Source: Streptomyces nigrescens (GTDB taxonomy: Bacteria; Actinomycetota; Actinomycetes; Streptomycetales; Streptomycetaceae). From it: a stretch of 64,000 nucleotides of DNA. Of the stretch, positions 38,763 through 46,940 are shown piece by piece. The number at the start of each line of letters is the position of its first letter. The first letter of the stretch is position 1. A program made the position numbers and the translations under genes. The stretch lies in NCBI GenBank assembly GCA_024349765.1, contig AP026073.1:496001-560000 (forward strand), read 5' to 3'. The notes beneath the pieces are model-generated. The model was not told the DNA's origin. It worked only from the letters and a program-made list of their open reading frames with translations, and searched no databases.

Positions 38763-40064
38763 CTACTTCACGTTCTCCCGCTCCATCGCGTCCCCCACCT
38801 CGTCCGGCTCGCGCCCCGGTGTCCGGAGGTCGAACTTCGTGATCACGAAACGGAAGATGAGGTAGTAGACGGCGGCGAAGCACAGGCCGATCGGAATGAT
38901 CAACCAGGGTTTCGTCGCCAGCCCCCAGTTGATGACGTAGTCGATCAGACCGGCCGAGAAGCTGAAGCCGTCGTGCACCCCCAGCGCCCAGGTCACCGCC
39001 ATGGAGGCGCCGGTGAGCAGCGCATGGGCCGCGTACAGCAGCGGTGCGATGAAGAGGAACGAGTACTCGATCGGCTCGGTGATGCCGGTCACGAACGAGG
39101 TCAGTGCCACGGAGAGCATCAGCCCGCCGACCTCCTTGCGGCGGTGCGGCTTGGCGCAGTGCGTGATCGCCAGGGCGGCCGCCGGGAGCGCGAACATCAT
39201 GATCGGGAAGAAGCCCGAGGTGAACTGGCCGGCGTTCGGGTCGCCCGCCAGGAACATGTTGATGTCGCCGTGCACCACCGTGCCGTCCGGCTTGGTGTAG
39301 CTGCCGAACTGGAACCAGATGGGCACGTTGAGGAACTGGTGCAGCCCGATCACCAGCAGCGCTCTGTTCGCCACGCCGAAGACGCCCGCTCCCCAGGAGC
39401 CGAGGTCGCTGAGCCATCGGCTGAAGCTCTCCAGCGCGTCTCCGATGGGCGGCCAGACCCACAGACACAGCGCGGCGAAGGCGATCGCCACGAACGCCAT
39501 GATGATCGGGACCAGCCGGCGGCCGTTGAAGAAGCCGAGCCAGTCGACGAGTCTGGTGCGGTGGTAGCGGGCCCAGAAGAAGGCGGCGAGCAGCCCGATG
39601 ACGATGCCGCCGAACACGCCGGGATTCTGGTACGTGAACGCCGTGGCCGTCGCGTCCGGGGCCACACAGCCGACCCCGGGCACGGGCTTCGCGCCGCCGG
39701 CGCAGACCTTGGGGAACTGCCGCAGGACGCCGTAGTAGACGAGGAAGCCGGCGAGGGCGGCAAGAGCGGTGGAGCCGTCGGACTTCTTGGCCATGCCGAT
39801 GGCCACGCCCACACAGAAGAGCAGGGGGAGCCCGAGGGCGCCGTCGAGGAGGGCGCTGCCCGCGCCCATCATGACCTTGGAGACCGCGTCCCAGCCCAGC
39901 CCCTTGGCGCCGAACACGTCCGGTTGCCCGAGGCGGTTGAGGATCCCCGCCGCGGGCAGGACCGCAATCGGCAGCTGCAGACTCCGCCCCATCTTCTGCA
40001 GCCCCTGGAAGAGGTCCGACGCCCGGTTCCTCCTCGGCTCCGCCGCCGCTGCGTCCGCACTCAT
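38763..40064 (-). CDS. nagE1: PTS N-acetylglucosamine transporter subunit EIIC (NagE1)
   Basis: 433 aa, close paralogue of NagE2 (GLQKMGRSLQLPIAVLPAAG, FFNGRRLVPIIMAF, FVTGITEPIEYSFLFIAPLL) with a longer, Cys-containing external loop (CAGGAKPVPGVGCV, about residues 130-150) not present in NagE2. Start ATG 40064 chosen because the homologous region begins shortly after. Divergent from nagF with a dre site between them. In S. coelicolor NagE2 carries most GlcNAc uptake, so NagE1 may be a minor or specialised permease. Confidence 0.93.
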   Translation of the reverse strand: MSADAAAAEPRRNRASDLFQGLQKMGRSLQLPIAVLPAAGILNRLGQPDVFGAKGLGWDAVSKVMMGAGSALLDGALGLPLLFCVGVAIGMAKKSDGSTALAALAGFLVYYGVLRQFPKVCAGGAKPVPGVGCVAPDATATAFTYQNPGVFGGIVIGLLAAFFWARYHRTRLVDWLGFFNGRRLVPIIMAFVAIAFAALCLWVWPPIGDALESFSRWLSDLGSWGAGVFGVANRALLVIGLHQFLNVPIWFQFGSYTKPDGTVVHGDINMFLAGDPNAGQFTSGFFPIMMFALPAAALAITHCAKPHRRKEVGGLMLSVALTSFVTGITEPIEYSFLFIAPLLYAAHALLTGASMAVTWALGVHDGFSFSAGLIDYVINWGLATKPWLIIPIGLCFAAVYYLIFRFVITKFDLRTPGREPDEVGDAMERENVK

Positions 40065-40123
40065 CCGCGCCGTCCTCCCGGCAGCCGCCCCGTCGACGGC
40101 CGGCCCGCTGCGTACCGCATACT

Positions 40124-40139
40124 GGTGGTGTAGACCACT
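40124..40139. promoter_or_regulatory. DasR-type dre site between nagE1 and nagF
   Basis: GGTGGTGTAGACCACT matches 14 of 16 positions of the dre consensus. It lies 60 nt upstream of nagE1 and 182 nt upstream of nagF and could control both divergent genes. Confidence 0.82.
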
Positions 40140-40321
40140 TGGCGGTGGGCGCCGAACGTGCGCCCGCCGTCGCGTGATCACCGTCCCGGTGATCGCCCAC
40201 CCGGTGATCGCCATCCTTCGTCAGACAGCGGACAAACGCCCACATAGTTGGGCTGAACGTGCGTTACGGTGTGAAAACCGCACGGCGGAACCGCCGGCGG
40301 CCGAGACAAGCAGGAGTGGAC

Positions 40322-40555
40322 ATGGCCAGCAAGGCTGAGAAGATCGTCGCCGGCCTCGGCGGACTCGACAACATCGAAGAGGTCGAAGGCTGCATCACCC
40401 GCCTCCGCACCGAGGTCTCCGACGCCTCCCTCGTCGACGAGGCCGCCCTCAAGGCCGCCGGCGCCCACGGCGTCGTCAAGATGGGCACCGCGATCCAGGT
40501 CGTCATCGGCACCGACGCCGACCCCATCGCCGCCGAAATCGAAGACATGATGTGA
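40322..40555 (+). CDS. nagF: PTS GlcNAc-specific EIIB component (NagF)
   Basis: 77 aa, a free-standing glucose-type EIIB domain. The phosphorylated Cys24 lies in EEVEGCITRLRTEV, and GVVKMGTAIQVVIGTDADPI is the usual second half. It passes phosphate from EIIA to the incoming GlcNAc carried by NagE1/NagE2. ATG 40322 preferred. Divergent from nagE1 and followed by a hairpin. Confidence 0.95.
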   Translation: MASKAEKIVAGLGGLDNIEEVEGCITRLRTEVSDASLVDEAALKAAGAHGVVKMGTAIQVVIGTDADPIAAEIEDMM

Positions 40556-40606
40556 GGACCTGAGCCCGCCGGGCCGGCCCCCGACCGCGCCCCGCTCACC
40601 CTCCGC

Positions 40607-40649
40607 AAGGCCCCGCCCCCGGACGCCCCACCGCCCGGAACGGGGCCTT
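40607..40649 (+). terminator. Probable terminator after nagF
   Basis: AAGGCCCCG (40607-40615) pairs with CGGGGCCTT (40641-40649) across a 25-nt GC-rich loop, 51 nt after the nagF stop and 27 nt before rph. Confidence 0.6.
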
Positions 40650-40675
40650 CACCATTCCCCGATAGGGTCTACGCC

Positions 40676-41407
40676 ATGTCTCGCATCGACGGCCGCACCC
40701 CCGAACAGCTCCGCCCCGTCACCATCGAACGCGGCTGGAGCAAGCACGCCGAAGGCTCCGTCCTCATCGCCTTCGGCGACACCAAAGTCTTCTGCACCGC
40801 CTCCGTCACCGAAGGCGTACCCCGCTGGCGCAAGGGCACCGGCGAGGGCTGGGTCACCGCCGAGTACTCGATGCTGCCCCGCTCCACCAACACCCGCGGC
40901 GACCGGGAATCCGTCCGCGGCAAGATCGGCGGCCGCACCCACGAGATCAGCCGCCTCATCGGCCGCTCCCTGCGCGCCGTCATCGACTACAAGGCCCTCG
41001 GCGAGAACACCATCGTCCTCGACTGCGACGTCCTCCAGGCCGACGGCGGCACCCGCACCGCGGCGATCACCGGCGCCTACGTCGCGCTGGCCGACGCCAT
41101 CACCTGGGCCCAGCACAAGAAGCTGATCAAGCACGGCCGCAAGCCGCTCACCGGCACCGTCTCCGCGGTCAGCGTCGGCATCGTCGACGGCACCCCGCTC
41201 CTCGACCTCTGCTACGAGGAGGACGTCCGCGCCGAGACCGACATGAACGTCGTCTGCACCGGCGACGGCCGCTTCGTCGAGGTCCAGGGCACCGCCGAGG
41301 CCACCCCCTTCGCCCGCGACGAACTCAACGCCCTCCTCGACCTCGCGGTCAGCGGCTGCACCGAACTCGACACCATCCAGCGGACGGCGCTGGAGCGGAC
41401 GCTCTGA
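40676..41407 (+). CDS. rph: Ribonuclease PH
   Basis: 243 aa. Phosphate-dependent 3'-5' exoribonuclease that trims tRNA 3' ends. N-terminal [20 protein letters not shown], then [20 protein letters not shown], the phosphate/active-site segment [18 protein letters not shown], and [18 protein letters not shown]. First of the conserved rph - lipoprotein - rdgB gene group. The stop codon lies in the first of four tandem 14-mers. Confidence 0.97.
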   Translation: MSRIDGRTPEQLRPVTIERGWSKHAEGSVLIAFGDTKVFCTASVTEGVPRWRKGTGEGWVTAEYSMLPRSTNTRGDRESVRGKIGGRTHEISRLIGRSLRAVIDYKALGENTIVLDCDVLQADGGTRTAAITGAYVALADAITWAQHKKLIKHGRKPLTGTVSAVSVGIVDGTPLLDLCYEEDVRAETDMNVVCTGDGRFVEVQGTAEATPFARDELNALLDLAVSGCTELDTIQRTALERTL

Positions 41408-41456
41408 CGCGGGCGCTCTGACGCGGGCGCTCTGACGCGGGCGCTCTGACGCGAGA
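41401..41456. repeat. 14-nt tandem repeat (four copies) containing the rph stop codon
   Basis: GCTCTGACGCGGGC at 41401, 41415, 41429 and 41443 (the last slightly diverged). TGA at 41405 is the rph stop; copies at 41419, 41433 and 41447 present TGA in all three frames because 14 is not divisible by 3. A second, 20-nt repeat (CCCTGCCGGATGGGCGGGGG-like) follows at 41465-41525. Confidence 0.85.
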
Positions 41457-41708
41457 GGTGCTGCGAGCGGGGTCCCTGCCGGATGGTCGGGGGCCCTGCC
41501 GGATGGGCGGGGGCCCTGCCGGGGTCCTGCGGGTGGGGGCGACCTGTGGCCGGATCGCGCCCCCGTCCCGCCGCCCGACGGCCGGATCACGCCGCCGCCG
41601 GGCCACCGGGCAACCAAAAAGCCCCCACCCCGCGTTTCCTCCTTTGCCTGCACATGACCCGGGGCGCCCGCCCCGGCTCATGCCCCGCCGAGGAAGGAAA
41701 CGCACTCC
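41457..41708 (+). promoter_or_regulatory. Structured leader of the lipoprotein gene
   Basis: The outer arms GCGTTTCCT (41632-41640) and AGGAAACGC (41695-41703) pair perfectly and the right arm overlaps the ribosome site AGGAAGGAAA (41691-41700). Inside is a second hairpin, 41653-41666 with 41669-41682, 13 of 14 positions paired. If formed in RNA it would bury the ribosome site ahead of ATG 41709. Confidence 0.55.
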
Positions 41709-42110
41709 ATGGCCCCCCGCACCCTCCGCCGCCCCGCCCCCGTCGCCCTCGCCGCGTTAGCCGCCGTCACCCTCACCGTCCCGCTCCTCTCCTCCTGCGG
41801 AGCCGTTCAGAAGGCCGTGGACTGCGCCAAGACCGCCACCTCCGTCGTCAACGCCGTCGACAAGCTCCAGCAGGCCGCGGACAACGCCCTCACCGACCCG
41901 AAGAAGACCGAGCAGGCCCTCGACAACATCGACAGCAACCTGCGCAAGCTCAGCAGCGAGGCCAACGACCCCGAGCTGTCCAAGGCCATCGACAAGACCA
42001 ACACCGGCATCAAGAACGCCCGCAAGGACATCGAGAACAACAAGGCGCCCGACATCCAGCCGATCGTCGACGGGACGAGCCAGGTGACCAAGATCTGCAC
42101 CCCGGGCTGA
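41709..42110 (+). CDS. Small secreted lipoprotein, probably helical
   Basis: 133 aa. Lipoprotein signal ending LLSSCGA (Cys at about residue 31 becomes lipid-modified). The mature part is hydrophilic and helical (KLQQAADNALTDPKKTEQAL, DNIDSNLRKLSSEANDPELS), with two further Cys near the ends that could form a disulfide. Lies between rph and rdgB. Function unknown. Confidence 0.82.
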   Translation: MAPRTLRRPAPVALAALAAVTLTVPLLSSCGAVQKAVDCAKTATSVVNAVDKLQQAADNALTDPKKTEQALDNIDSNLRKLSSEANDPELSKAIDKTNTGIKNARKDIENNKAPDIQPIVDGTSQVTKICTPG

Positions 42111-42188
42111 CCGGCGGGCCGACCGGCGTACGGCGGTGGTGCCCCGCCCCGGGGCACCTCCCGGTACCACGCCCGGGATAATCGGCCC

Positions 42189-42824
42189 ATGCAGCCAGAA
42201 ACCGGCGGACGCCCCGCGACCCCCCGACGCCTGATCCTCGCCACCCGCAACGCCGGCAAGATCCGCGAACTCCACGCCATCCTGGACGCGGCCGGCCTCG
42301 ACGTCGAACTCGTCGGCGCCGACGCCTATCCCGAGGTCCCGGACGTCAAGGAAACCGGCGTCACGTTCGCCGAGAACGCCCTCCTCAAGGCGCACGCCCT
42401 GGCCCGGGCCACCGGCCACCCGGCCGTCGCCGACGACTCCGGCCTCTGCGTCGACGTCCTCGGCGGCGCCCCGGGCATCCTCTCCGCCCGCTGGTCCGGC
42501 AAGCACGGCGACGACCAGGCCAACCTCGACCTCCTGCTCGCCCAACTCGCCGACATCGCCGAGGAACACCGCGCCGCCCACTTCGCCTGCGCCGCGGCCC
42601 TCGCCCTCCCGGACGGCACCGAACGCGTCGTCGAGGGCACGCTCGAAGGCACCCTCCGCCACACCCCCTCCGGCACCGGTGGCTTCGGCTACGACCCCAT
42701 CCTCCAGCCCCTCGGCGAGGACCGGACCTGCGCCGAACTCACCCCCGACGAGAAGAACGCCATCAGCCACCGGGGGAAGGCGTTCCGGGCGCTGGTTCCG
42801 GTGGTGCGGGAGTTGTTGGGCTGA
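42189..42824 (+). CDS. rdgB: dITP/XTP pyrophosphatase (RdgB/HAM1)
   Basis: 211 aa. House-cleaning nucleotidase that removes deaminated purine NTPs. LATRNAGKIRELHAIL binds the triphosphate, VTFAENALLKAHALA and VADDSGLCVDVLGGAPG hold metal-binding acids, and TGGFGYDPIL with NAISHRGKAFRAL contact the base. Followed at once by a terminator and a convergent tRNA. Confidence 0.97.
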   Translation: MQPETGGRPATPRRLILATRNAGKIRELHAILDAAGLDVELVGADAYPEVPDVKETGVTFAENALLKAHALARATGHPAVADDSGLCVDVLGGAPGILSARWSGKHGDDQANLDLLLAQLADIAEEHRAAHFACAAALALPDGTERVVEGTLEGTLRHTPSGTGGFGYDPILQPLGEDRTCAELTPDEKNAISHRGKAFRALVPVVRELLG

Positions 42825-42830
42825 GCAACA

Positions 42831-42870
42831 GCGAAGGGCGCGGCACCGATGGGGTGCCGCGCCCTTCCGC
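42831..42870. terminator. Terminator between rdgB and tRNA-Leu
   Basis: 15-bp perfect inverted repeat (42833-42847 with 42853-42867) extended by flanking GCG pairing, 9 nt after the rdgB stop. Serves rdgB and, in the other direction, the tRNA. Confidence 0.85.
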
Positions 42871-42872
42871 TG

Positions 42873-42947
42873 TGGGCCCGGTGGGACTCGAACCCACGAC
42901 ACACCGGACCTAAACCGGCGCCCTCTGGCCAGCTGGGGTACGGGCCC
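42873..42947 (-). tRNA. tRNA-Leu (UAG), class-I shape
   Basis: Minus strand: acceptor GGGCCCG/CGGGCCC, D-arm CCCCAGCTGGCCAGAGGG, anticodon stem GCCGG/CCGGT with loop TTTAGGT (anticodon UAG), variable loop of only 5 nt (GTGTC), T-arm GTGGG-TTCGAGT-CCCAC and discriminator A73. Total 75 nt. Bacterial tRNA-Leu normally has a long variable arm and about 85 nt, so the shape is unusual for leucine although anticodon and A73 fit. Confidence 0.85.
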
Positions 42948-42959
42948 GCGGCGCCTACT

Positions 42960-43826
42960 CTACTGTGCTCGATCACCCGGCCGTCCGGGGATGGCCGGAC
43001 CGCAGGACCGGCGGGAGAAGGTCCGGGTCTGGCTGTGGCAGGAGGGACACAGATAACGCAGGTTCTCCAGGCGGTTGTCCAGCCGGTCACCGTTGACGTG
43101 GTCGATCTCCAGGACGAGGCGTTTGCCCTGCCAGCAGTCCCCGAGCCCGCATGCGGCGCAGCGCCGCGGCACGCGCTTCTCGTCGAGAGCACGACGCAGC
43201 AGCACCGTTCTCTCCCGGCGGGAGCCGGAAGGGCGTTGCCGGAGGATGTCGTCCGCCCGCCTCCGGTGCGGGGAAGGGACGCCCCGACCGTGCGCCTGGC
43301 CGGTGAAGTGCGCGGTCGACAGGCCGTACGCGTCGATGTCGCGCCGCACGGCCCGGCGGGATGAGCTGCCGACGGGCAGGCCGAGCTGACGCAGCACGCC
43401 GGCGATGCTCCGGGAGGAGGCCACGGCCGATGCGAGGGCGTTCCGGGGGAGCGGTGGAGCGCCCCGTTTCCGTCGGCGGAAGTGGGAGGTGTCGATGCCG
43501 AACTGGTCCAGCTTGCGGTGCAGATGGGTGTAGGCGCTGTCGTAGGGCGGTACCCCCAGGTACTCCAGCATGTCCCGGATGCTGTGGGAGTGTGCGGCGG
43601 CTTCGCTCAGCAGCGCTGCGGTGTAGACGCGGCGCGGTCGGCGGGGGAGCGGCTCGTCGACGAAGTGCGCGGTGCTGATCCCGTAGTGGTCGAGCCGCTT
43701 TCGAACGTAGCGCAGGGAAGCACTGCCCAAGGGGGAGCCGAGCTTGCGCAGCAGGTCGACCAGGCTGACGGACGAAGCCGCCGTACGGGCCAGCAGGTCG
43801 TGCGGGTAGCTGGTGCGCCGACTCAT
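42960..43826 (-). CDS. HNH endonuclease with three N-terminal DNA-binding-like repeats
   Basis: 288 aa. The C-terminal HNH nuclease is complete: zinc-knuckle Cys223/Cys226, IDHVNGDRLDNRLENL with catalytic His243, and LCPSCH (Cys260, Cys263, His264). The N-terminal 175 residues are three ~47-residue repeats (about 9-55, 70-116 and 130-174) that each end in a GI(S/D)T(A/S)HF-type motif and contain LxxLGxPxxS, a likely helix-turn-helix module. ATG 43826 overlaps the stop of the upstream paralogue (ATGA). The gene ends 12 nt before the tRNA-Leu 5' end. Confidence 0.87.
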   Translation of the reverse strand: MSRRTSYPHDLLARTAASSVSLVDLLRKLGSPLGSASLRYVRKRLDHYGISTAHFVDEPLPRRPRRVYTAALLSEAAAHSHSIRDMLEYLGVPPYDSAYTHLHRKLDQFGIDTSHFRRRKRGAPPLPRNALASAVASSRSIAGVLRQLGLPVGSSSRRAVRRDIDAYGLSTAHFTGQAHGRGVPSPHRRRADDILRQRPSGSRRERTVLLRRALDEKRVPRRCAACGLGDCWQGKRLVLEIDHVNGDRLDNRLENLRYLCPSCHSQTRTFSRRSCGPAIPGRPGDRAQ

Positions 43827-44449
43827 GCCGCGGTCCTTCGCCTGCGGCCGCGATAGGTGTCCGTTACCGCATGGCAGTTGGGGCACAGCAAGCGCACGTT
43901 GTGCGGCCGGTTGTCCCACCACTCGCCGTTGATGTGGTCGACCTCCAGGCGCAGTGGCCGGTCGTTCCATTCCGTGCCCGTCCCACAGTCCGCGCAGCGC
44001 TCCGGAACTCCCTGCCGTAGTAGCTCCCTGCGCAGCCGCTCGCCTCCGACGCGGCCGTCCGCCGGCGATCCGAGGACCAGCCAGTCGCGGGTGGCGACTT
44101 CACCGCGCCGCCGCGGAGTCGCGGTGAAGTGGGAGGTGTCCACGCCCAGTTCGGCGATGCGGCGGCCGATGTGTGCCTGGTTGCCGCCGACGGGGCTGAT
44201 TCCGAGGCGGCGGACGACCTCGGCGACGCTGTGCGAGAGGGCCACCAGTTCGCGGAGTGCGGCCTCGGTGTGGCGTACGCGTCCGGAGGTGAAGTGGGTG
44301 GTGTCGATACCCGCTTCGAGCATCTTGGCGCGCAGATACCGTCTGCTGCCCGGCGTCGGCGTCCCGCCGAACCACCGCACCGCATCGTCGTACGACGTCG
44401 ATGCGCGCGCCGCTGCCACCAGCCGCTCGTAGGTGTACTTGACCGGCAT
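43823..44449 (-). CDS. HNH endonuclease with two N-terminal DNA-binding-like repeats
   Basis: 208 aa paralogue of the next gene. Two repeats (about 8-53 and 64-108) end GIDTTHF and GVDTSHF. HNH domain: RCADCGTGTEWNDRPLRLEV, DHINGEWWDNRPHNVRL, LLCPNCH. Same repeat unit but two copies instead of three, so the pair looks like a tandem duplication with changed repeat number. Start ATG 44449. Role could be homing, restriction or phage defence; nothing in the neighbourhood settles it. Confidence 0.87.
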   Translation of the reverse strand: MPVKYTYERLVAAARASTSYDDAVRWFGGTPTPGSRRYLRAKMLEAGIDTTHFTSGRVRHTEAALRELVALSHSVAEVVRRLGISPVGGNQAHIGRRIAELGVDTSHFTATPRRRGEVATRDWLVLGSPADGRVGGERLRRELLRQGVPERCADCGTGTEWNDRPLRLEVDHINGEWWDNRPHNVRLLCPNCHAVTDTYRGRRRRTAA

Positions 44450-44559
44450 ACGTCCCCCTCGTCCCAGGCGCCGGACCACCCCGGCGCCCGCTCGAACAGA
44501 ACAACGATCGAACGCCGGGGCGGTTACGCAGGGTCAGGAGGAGGAACGGCGGGGGCGGG

Positions 44560-46098
44560 TCAGAAGCGGGGTTCCTGGGTTTGGGCGGTGATGAGTTCGA
44601 CGGCCTCTTCCTTGGTGGCTACCGAGGGCGGGGAGCCGTCGAGGGGCTGCTGGGCGGTTTCCTTCATGCAGGCGACGGCGATGACGCCGACGAGGGCGGC
44701 GCCCATCGTGTAGTAGGCGGGGACCATCACGTTGTTGCCGAAGGCGTCCATCAGGGCGGTGATGACGAGCGGGGTGGTGCCGCCGAAGAGGGAGACCGCG
44801 AGGTTGTAGCCGATGGAGAGGGAGCCGTAGCGGACGTTGGTGGGGAACAGGGCGGGGAGGGCCGCGGACATGGTGCCCAGGAGGCAGACCAGACAGAGGC
44901 CGAGGAGGGCCATGCCGAGGCAGACCGTGAGGATCGTGCCCTGTTTGACCAGGAGGAAGGCCGGGATGGCCAGGAGGAAGAAGCCGAGCATGCCGGCCAT
45001 CAGGAGGGGCTTGCGGCCGTAGCGGTCGTTGAGTTTGCCGACCGAGGAGATGACGCACATCAGGGCGATCATCGCGCCGAGCAGGATCAGCAGGCCGTGG
45101 GACTCCTCGTAGTGGAGGGTGTCCGTCAGGTAGGTCGGCATGTAGGAGAGCAGCATGTAGTCGGTGATGTTGTACGCGCCGACCAGGGCGATGCAGAGGA
45201 TGAGGGTGGGCCACTGCTGGGCGAAGATTTCGCCCAGCTTCTTCTTCGGGGCGTTTTCGGAGAGGTGGGAGAACTCCCCTTCGGCCTCGACGACGGAGCC
45301 GGTGGCGCTGTGGGTGTGGGACGCCTCGAATTTCTGGAAGGCGGGGGTTTCGTCGAGCCTGACCCGCAGGTAGAGGCCGACCAGGCCGAGCGGGCCGGCG
45401 ATGAGGAAGGGCAGGCGCCAGGCCCAGGAGTTCATCGCGTCGTCGCCCAGCAGGGTGGTGAGGAGCAGGACGATGCCGGCGGCGCCGGTGTAGCCGATGA
45501 GGGTGCCGAGTTCGAGGAAGCTGCCGAAGAAGCCGCGCTTCTTGTCGGGGGCGTATTCGGCGATGAAGGTCGAGGCGCCGCCGTATTCGCCGCCGGTGGA
45601 GAAGCCCTGGATGAGGCGGAAGAGGATGAGCAGGGTCGGGGACCAGAAGCCGATGGTGTCGTAGGACGGGATCAGGCCGATGCAGAAGGTGCCCAGGGCC
45701 ATCATGATCATGGTGAGGGCGAGGACCTTCTTGCGGCCGATGTGGTCGCCGAGCGGGCCGAAGTAGGCGCCGCCGAGGGGCCGTACGAGGAAGGCGACGG
45801 CGAAGGTGGCGAAGGACGACAGCAGGCTGGTGGTGTCGCTGCCGCCGGGGAAGAAGACCTTGCCGATGGTGACCGCGAGGTAGCTGTAGATCCCGAAGTC
45901 GAACCACTCCATGGCGTTGCCGAGGGCGGCGGCCTTCACCGCGCGCTTGACGACGCGCTCGTCGGTGACGGTGATGTCGGTGCGCCGGAGCCGGGGATTT
46001 CTTCGCCGGGCGACGGCACGGAAGAGCCACCGGTGGCGCTTGAGCGCTTCCCGGTCCTGGTCGGGAGCGCGTTCGGCTTCTGTGCTACCGGTCGGCAC
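44560..46098 (-). CDS. MFS transporter, metabolite:H+ symporter (ProP/MHS-like) family
   Basis: 512 aa, twelve membrane segments. MHS signatures: GNAMEWFDFGIYSYLAVTIG, RPLGGAYFGPLGDHIGRKKV (MFS motif A), RLIQGFSTGGEYGGASTFIA, SFLELGTLIGYTGAA. Similar to ProP-type proline/betaine and dicarboxylate carriers. An N-terminal ~45-residue basic tail precedes the first span. Lies upstream of the HNH pair on the same strand with a 110-nt gap. Confidence 0.92.
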   Translation of the reverse strand: MPTGSTEAERAPDQDREALKRHRWLFRAVARRRNPRLRRTDITVTDERVVKRAVKAAALGNAMEWFDFGIYSYLAVTIGKVFFPGGSDTTSLLSSFATFAVAFLVRPLGGAYFGPLGDHIGRKKVLALTMIMMALGTFCIGLIPSYDTIGFWSPTLLILFRLIQGFSTGGEYGGASTFIAEYAPDKKRGFFGSFLELGTLIGYTGAAGIVLLLTTLLGDDAMNSWAWRLPFLIAGPLGLVGLYLRVRLDETPAFQKFEASHTHSATGSVVEAEGEFSHLSENAPKKKLGEIFAQQWPTLILCIALVGAYNITDYMLLSYMPTYLTDTLHYEESHGLLILLGAMIALMCVISSVGKLNDRYGRKPLLMAGMLGFFLLAIPAFLLVKQGTILTVCLGMALLGLCLVCLLGTMSAALPALFPTNVRYGSLSIGYNLAVSLFGGTTPLVITALMDAFGNNVMVPAYYTMGAALVGVIAVACMKETAQQPLDGSPPSVATKEEAVELITAQTQEPRF

Positions 46099-46433
46099 GA
46101 GGCGGTCCTCTCGGTCGGTCGGCGCGCGGGGCGCGGCGGGTGCGACGGATACGACAGGTGCGCCTGCGCAGTGGAGCGCGGATCAAACCACTCTGGCGGT
46201 ATGAAGCGACGTACGTCACGTGTGGGTGGGCCGTCCGGGGTGGGGTGGGGCGGATCATCGGGGGTGCGCCAGGGGTGCGGCAGGGCTTGTTACAGGACTG
46301 GTACACAGCCGCGCGGTGACCGCAGTATTCGGGCAATCAGCCTGTGTGGCGGGGGCGGGAGAGTGGCGGCGTCGGGCGTGGCAGTCGTGTTTGCTGGTGG
46401 GGTACGGGGTGTGGTCCCCGGGAGGAGATCGTG
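46099..46433. other. Divergent intergenic region MFS / histidine-kinase operon
   Basis: 335 nt without a gene. G-rich; GGAGGAG at 46421-46427 is the ribosome site of the next gene. No clear operator found. Confidence 0.4.
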
Positions 46434-46940
46434 ATGACGGACCGCGAAGGGTCCCGCTGGGTGCGGGGGCGTACCGCGCTGGTGGCCTTTGTCGTGGTGA
46501 CGGCGCTGGCGGCGGGCGGGGTGTGGTTCAGCCAGGTGTCGGACCGGGCGTCGGCGGTGGACGCGGCGCCGAAGACGGCGGCGGTGCAGGACGTCAAGGA
46601 GGACGCCAAGCAGTCGGGGGGTCTGCCGGGGGTGCGGGACTGCGGTATCGGGGAGCCCGAGGTGAAGCCGCAGGTGATCACGTTGACGTGTGCGGACGCG
46701 GGGATGGTGGCGACCGCGATCACGTGGAAGAAGTACGGGGCGCGGGATGCGCTCGGGGTGGGTGTGGTGCAGGTGGAGAAGACCGCCGCCGGTGTGGGGA
46801 CGGATTCGGGTTTTCCGGCGACGTTCCGGCTGTACAACCCGAAGCCGGTGGACGGCGGGTTGGCGTTCACGGGTCTTGAGGTGACGTACGAGGGGTCGAC
46901 GCCGCTCGGGGACACGACGGAGATGTACAACCTCGCGTGA
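46434..46940 (+). CDS. Membrane-anchored extracytoplasmic protein, partner of the histidine kinase
   Basis: 168 aa. One N-terminal membrane segment (GRTALVAFVVVTALAAGGVW) and an outside domain with a conserved-looking core (QVITLTCADAGMVATAITWK, two Cys near 63 and 83). Such cores recur in Streptomyces lipoprotein-like hypotheticals. ATG 46434, 6 nt after GGAGGAG. The TGA stop shares one base with the kinase ATG (TGATG), so the two are coupled and probably form one signalling unit. Confidence 0.75.
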   Translation: MTDREGSRWVRGRTALVAFVVVTALAAGGVWFSQVSDRASAVDAAPKTAAVQDVKEDAKQSGGLPGVRDCGIGEPEVKPQVITLTCADAGMVATAITWKKYGARDALGVGVVQVEKTAAGVGTDSGFPATFRLYNPKPVDGGLAFTGLEVTYEGSTPLGDTTEMYNLA

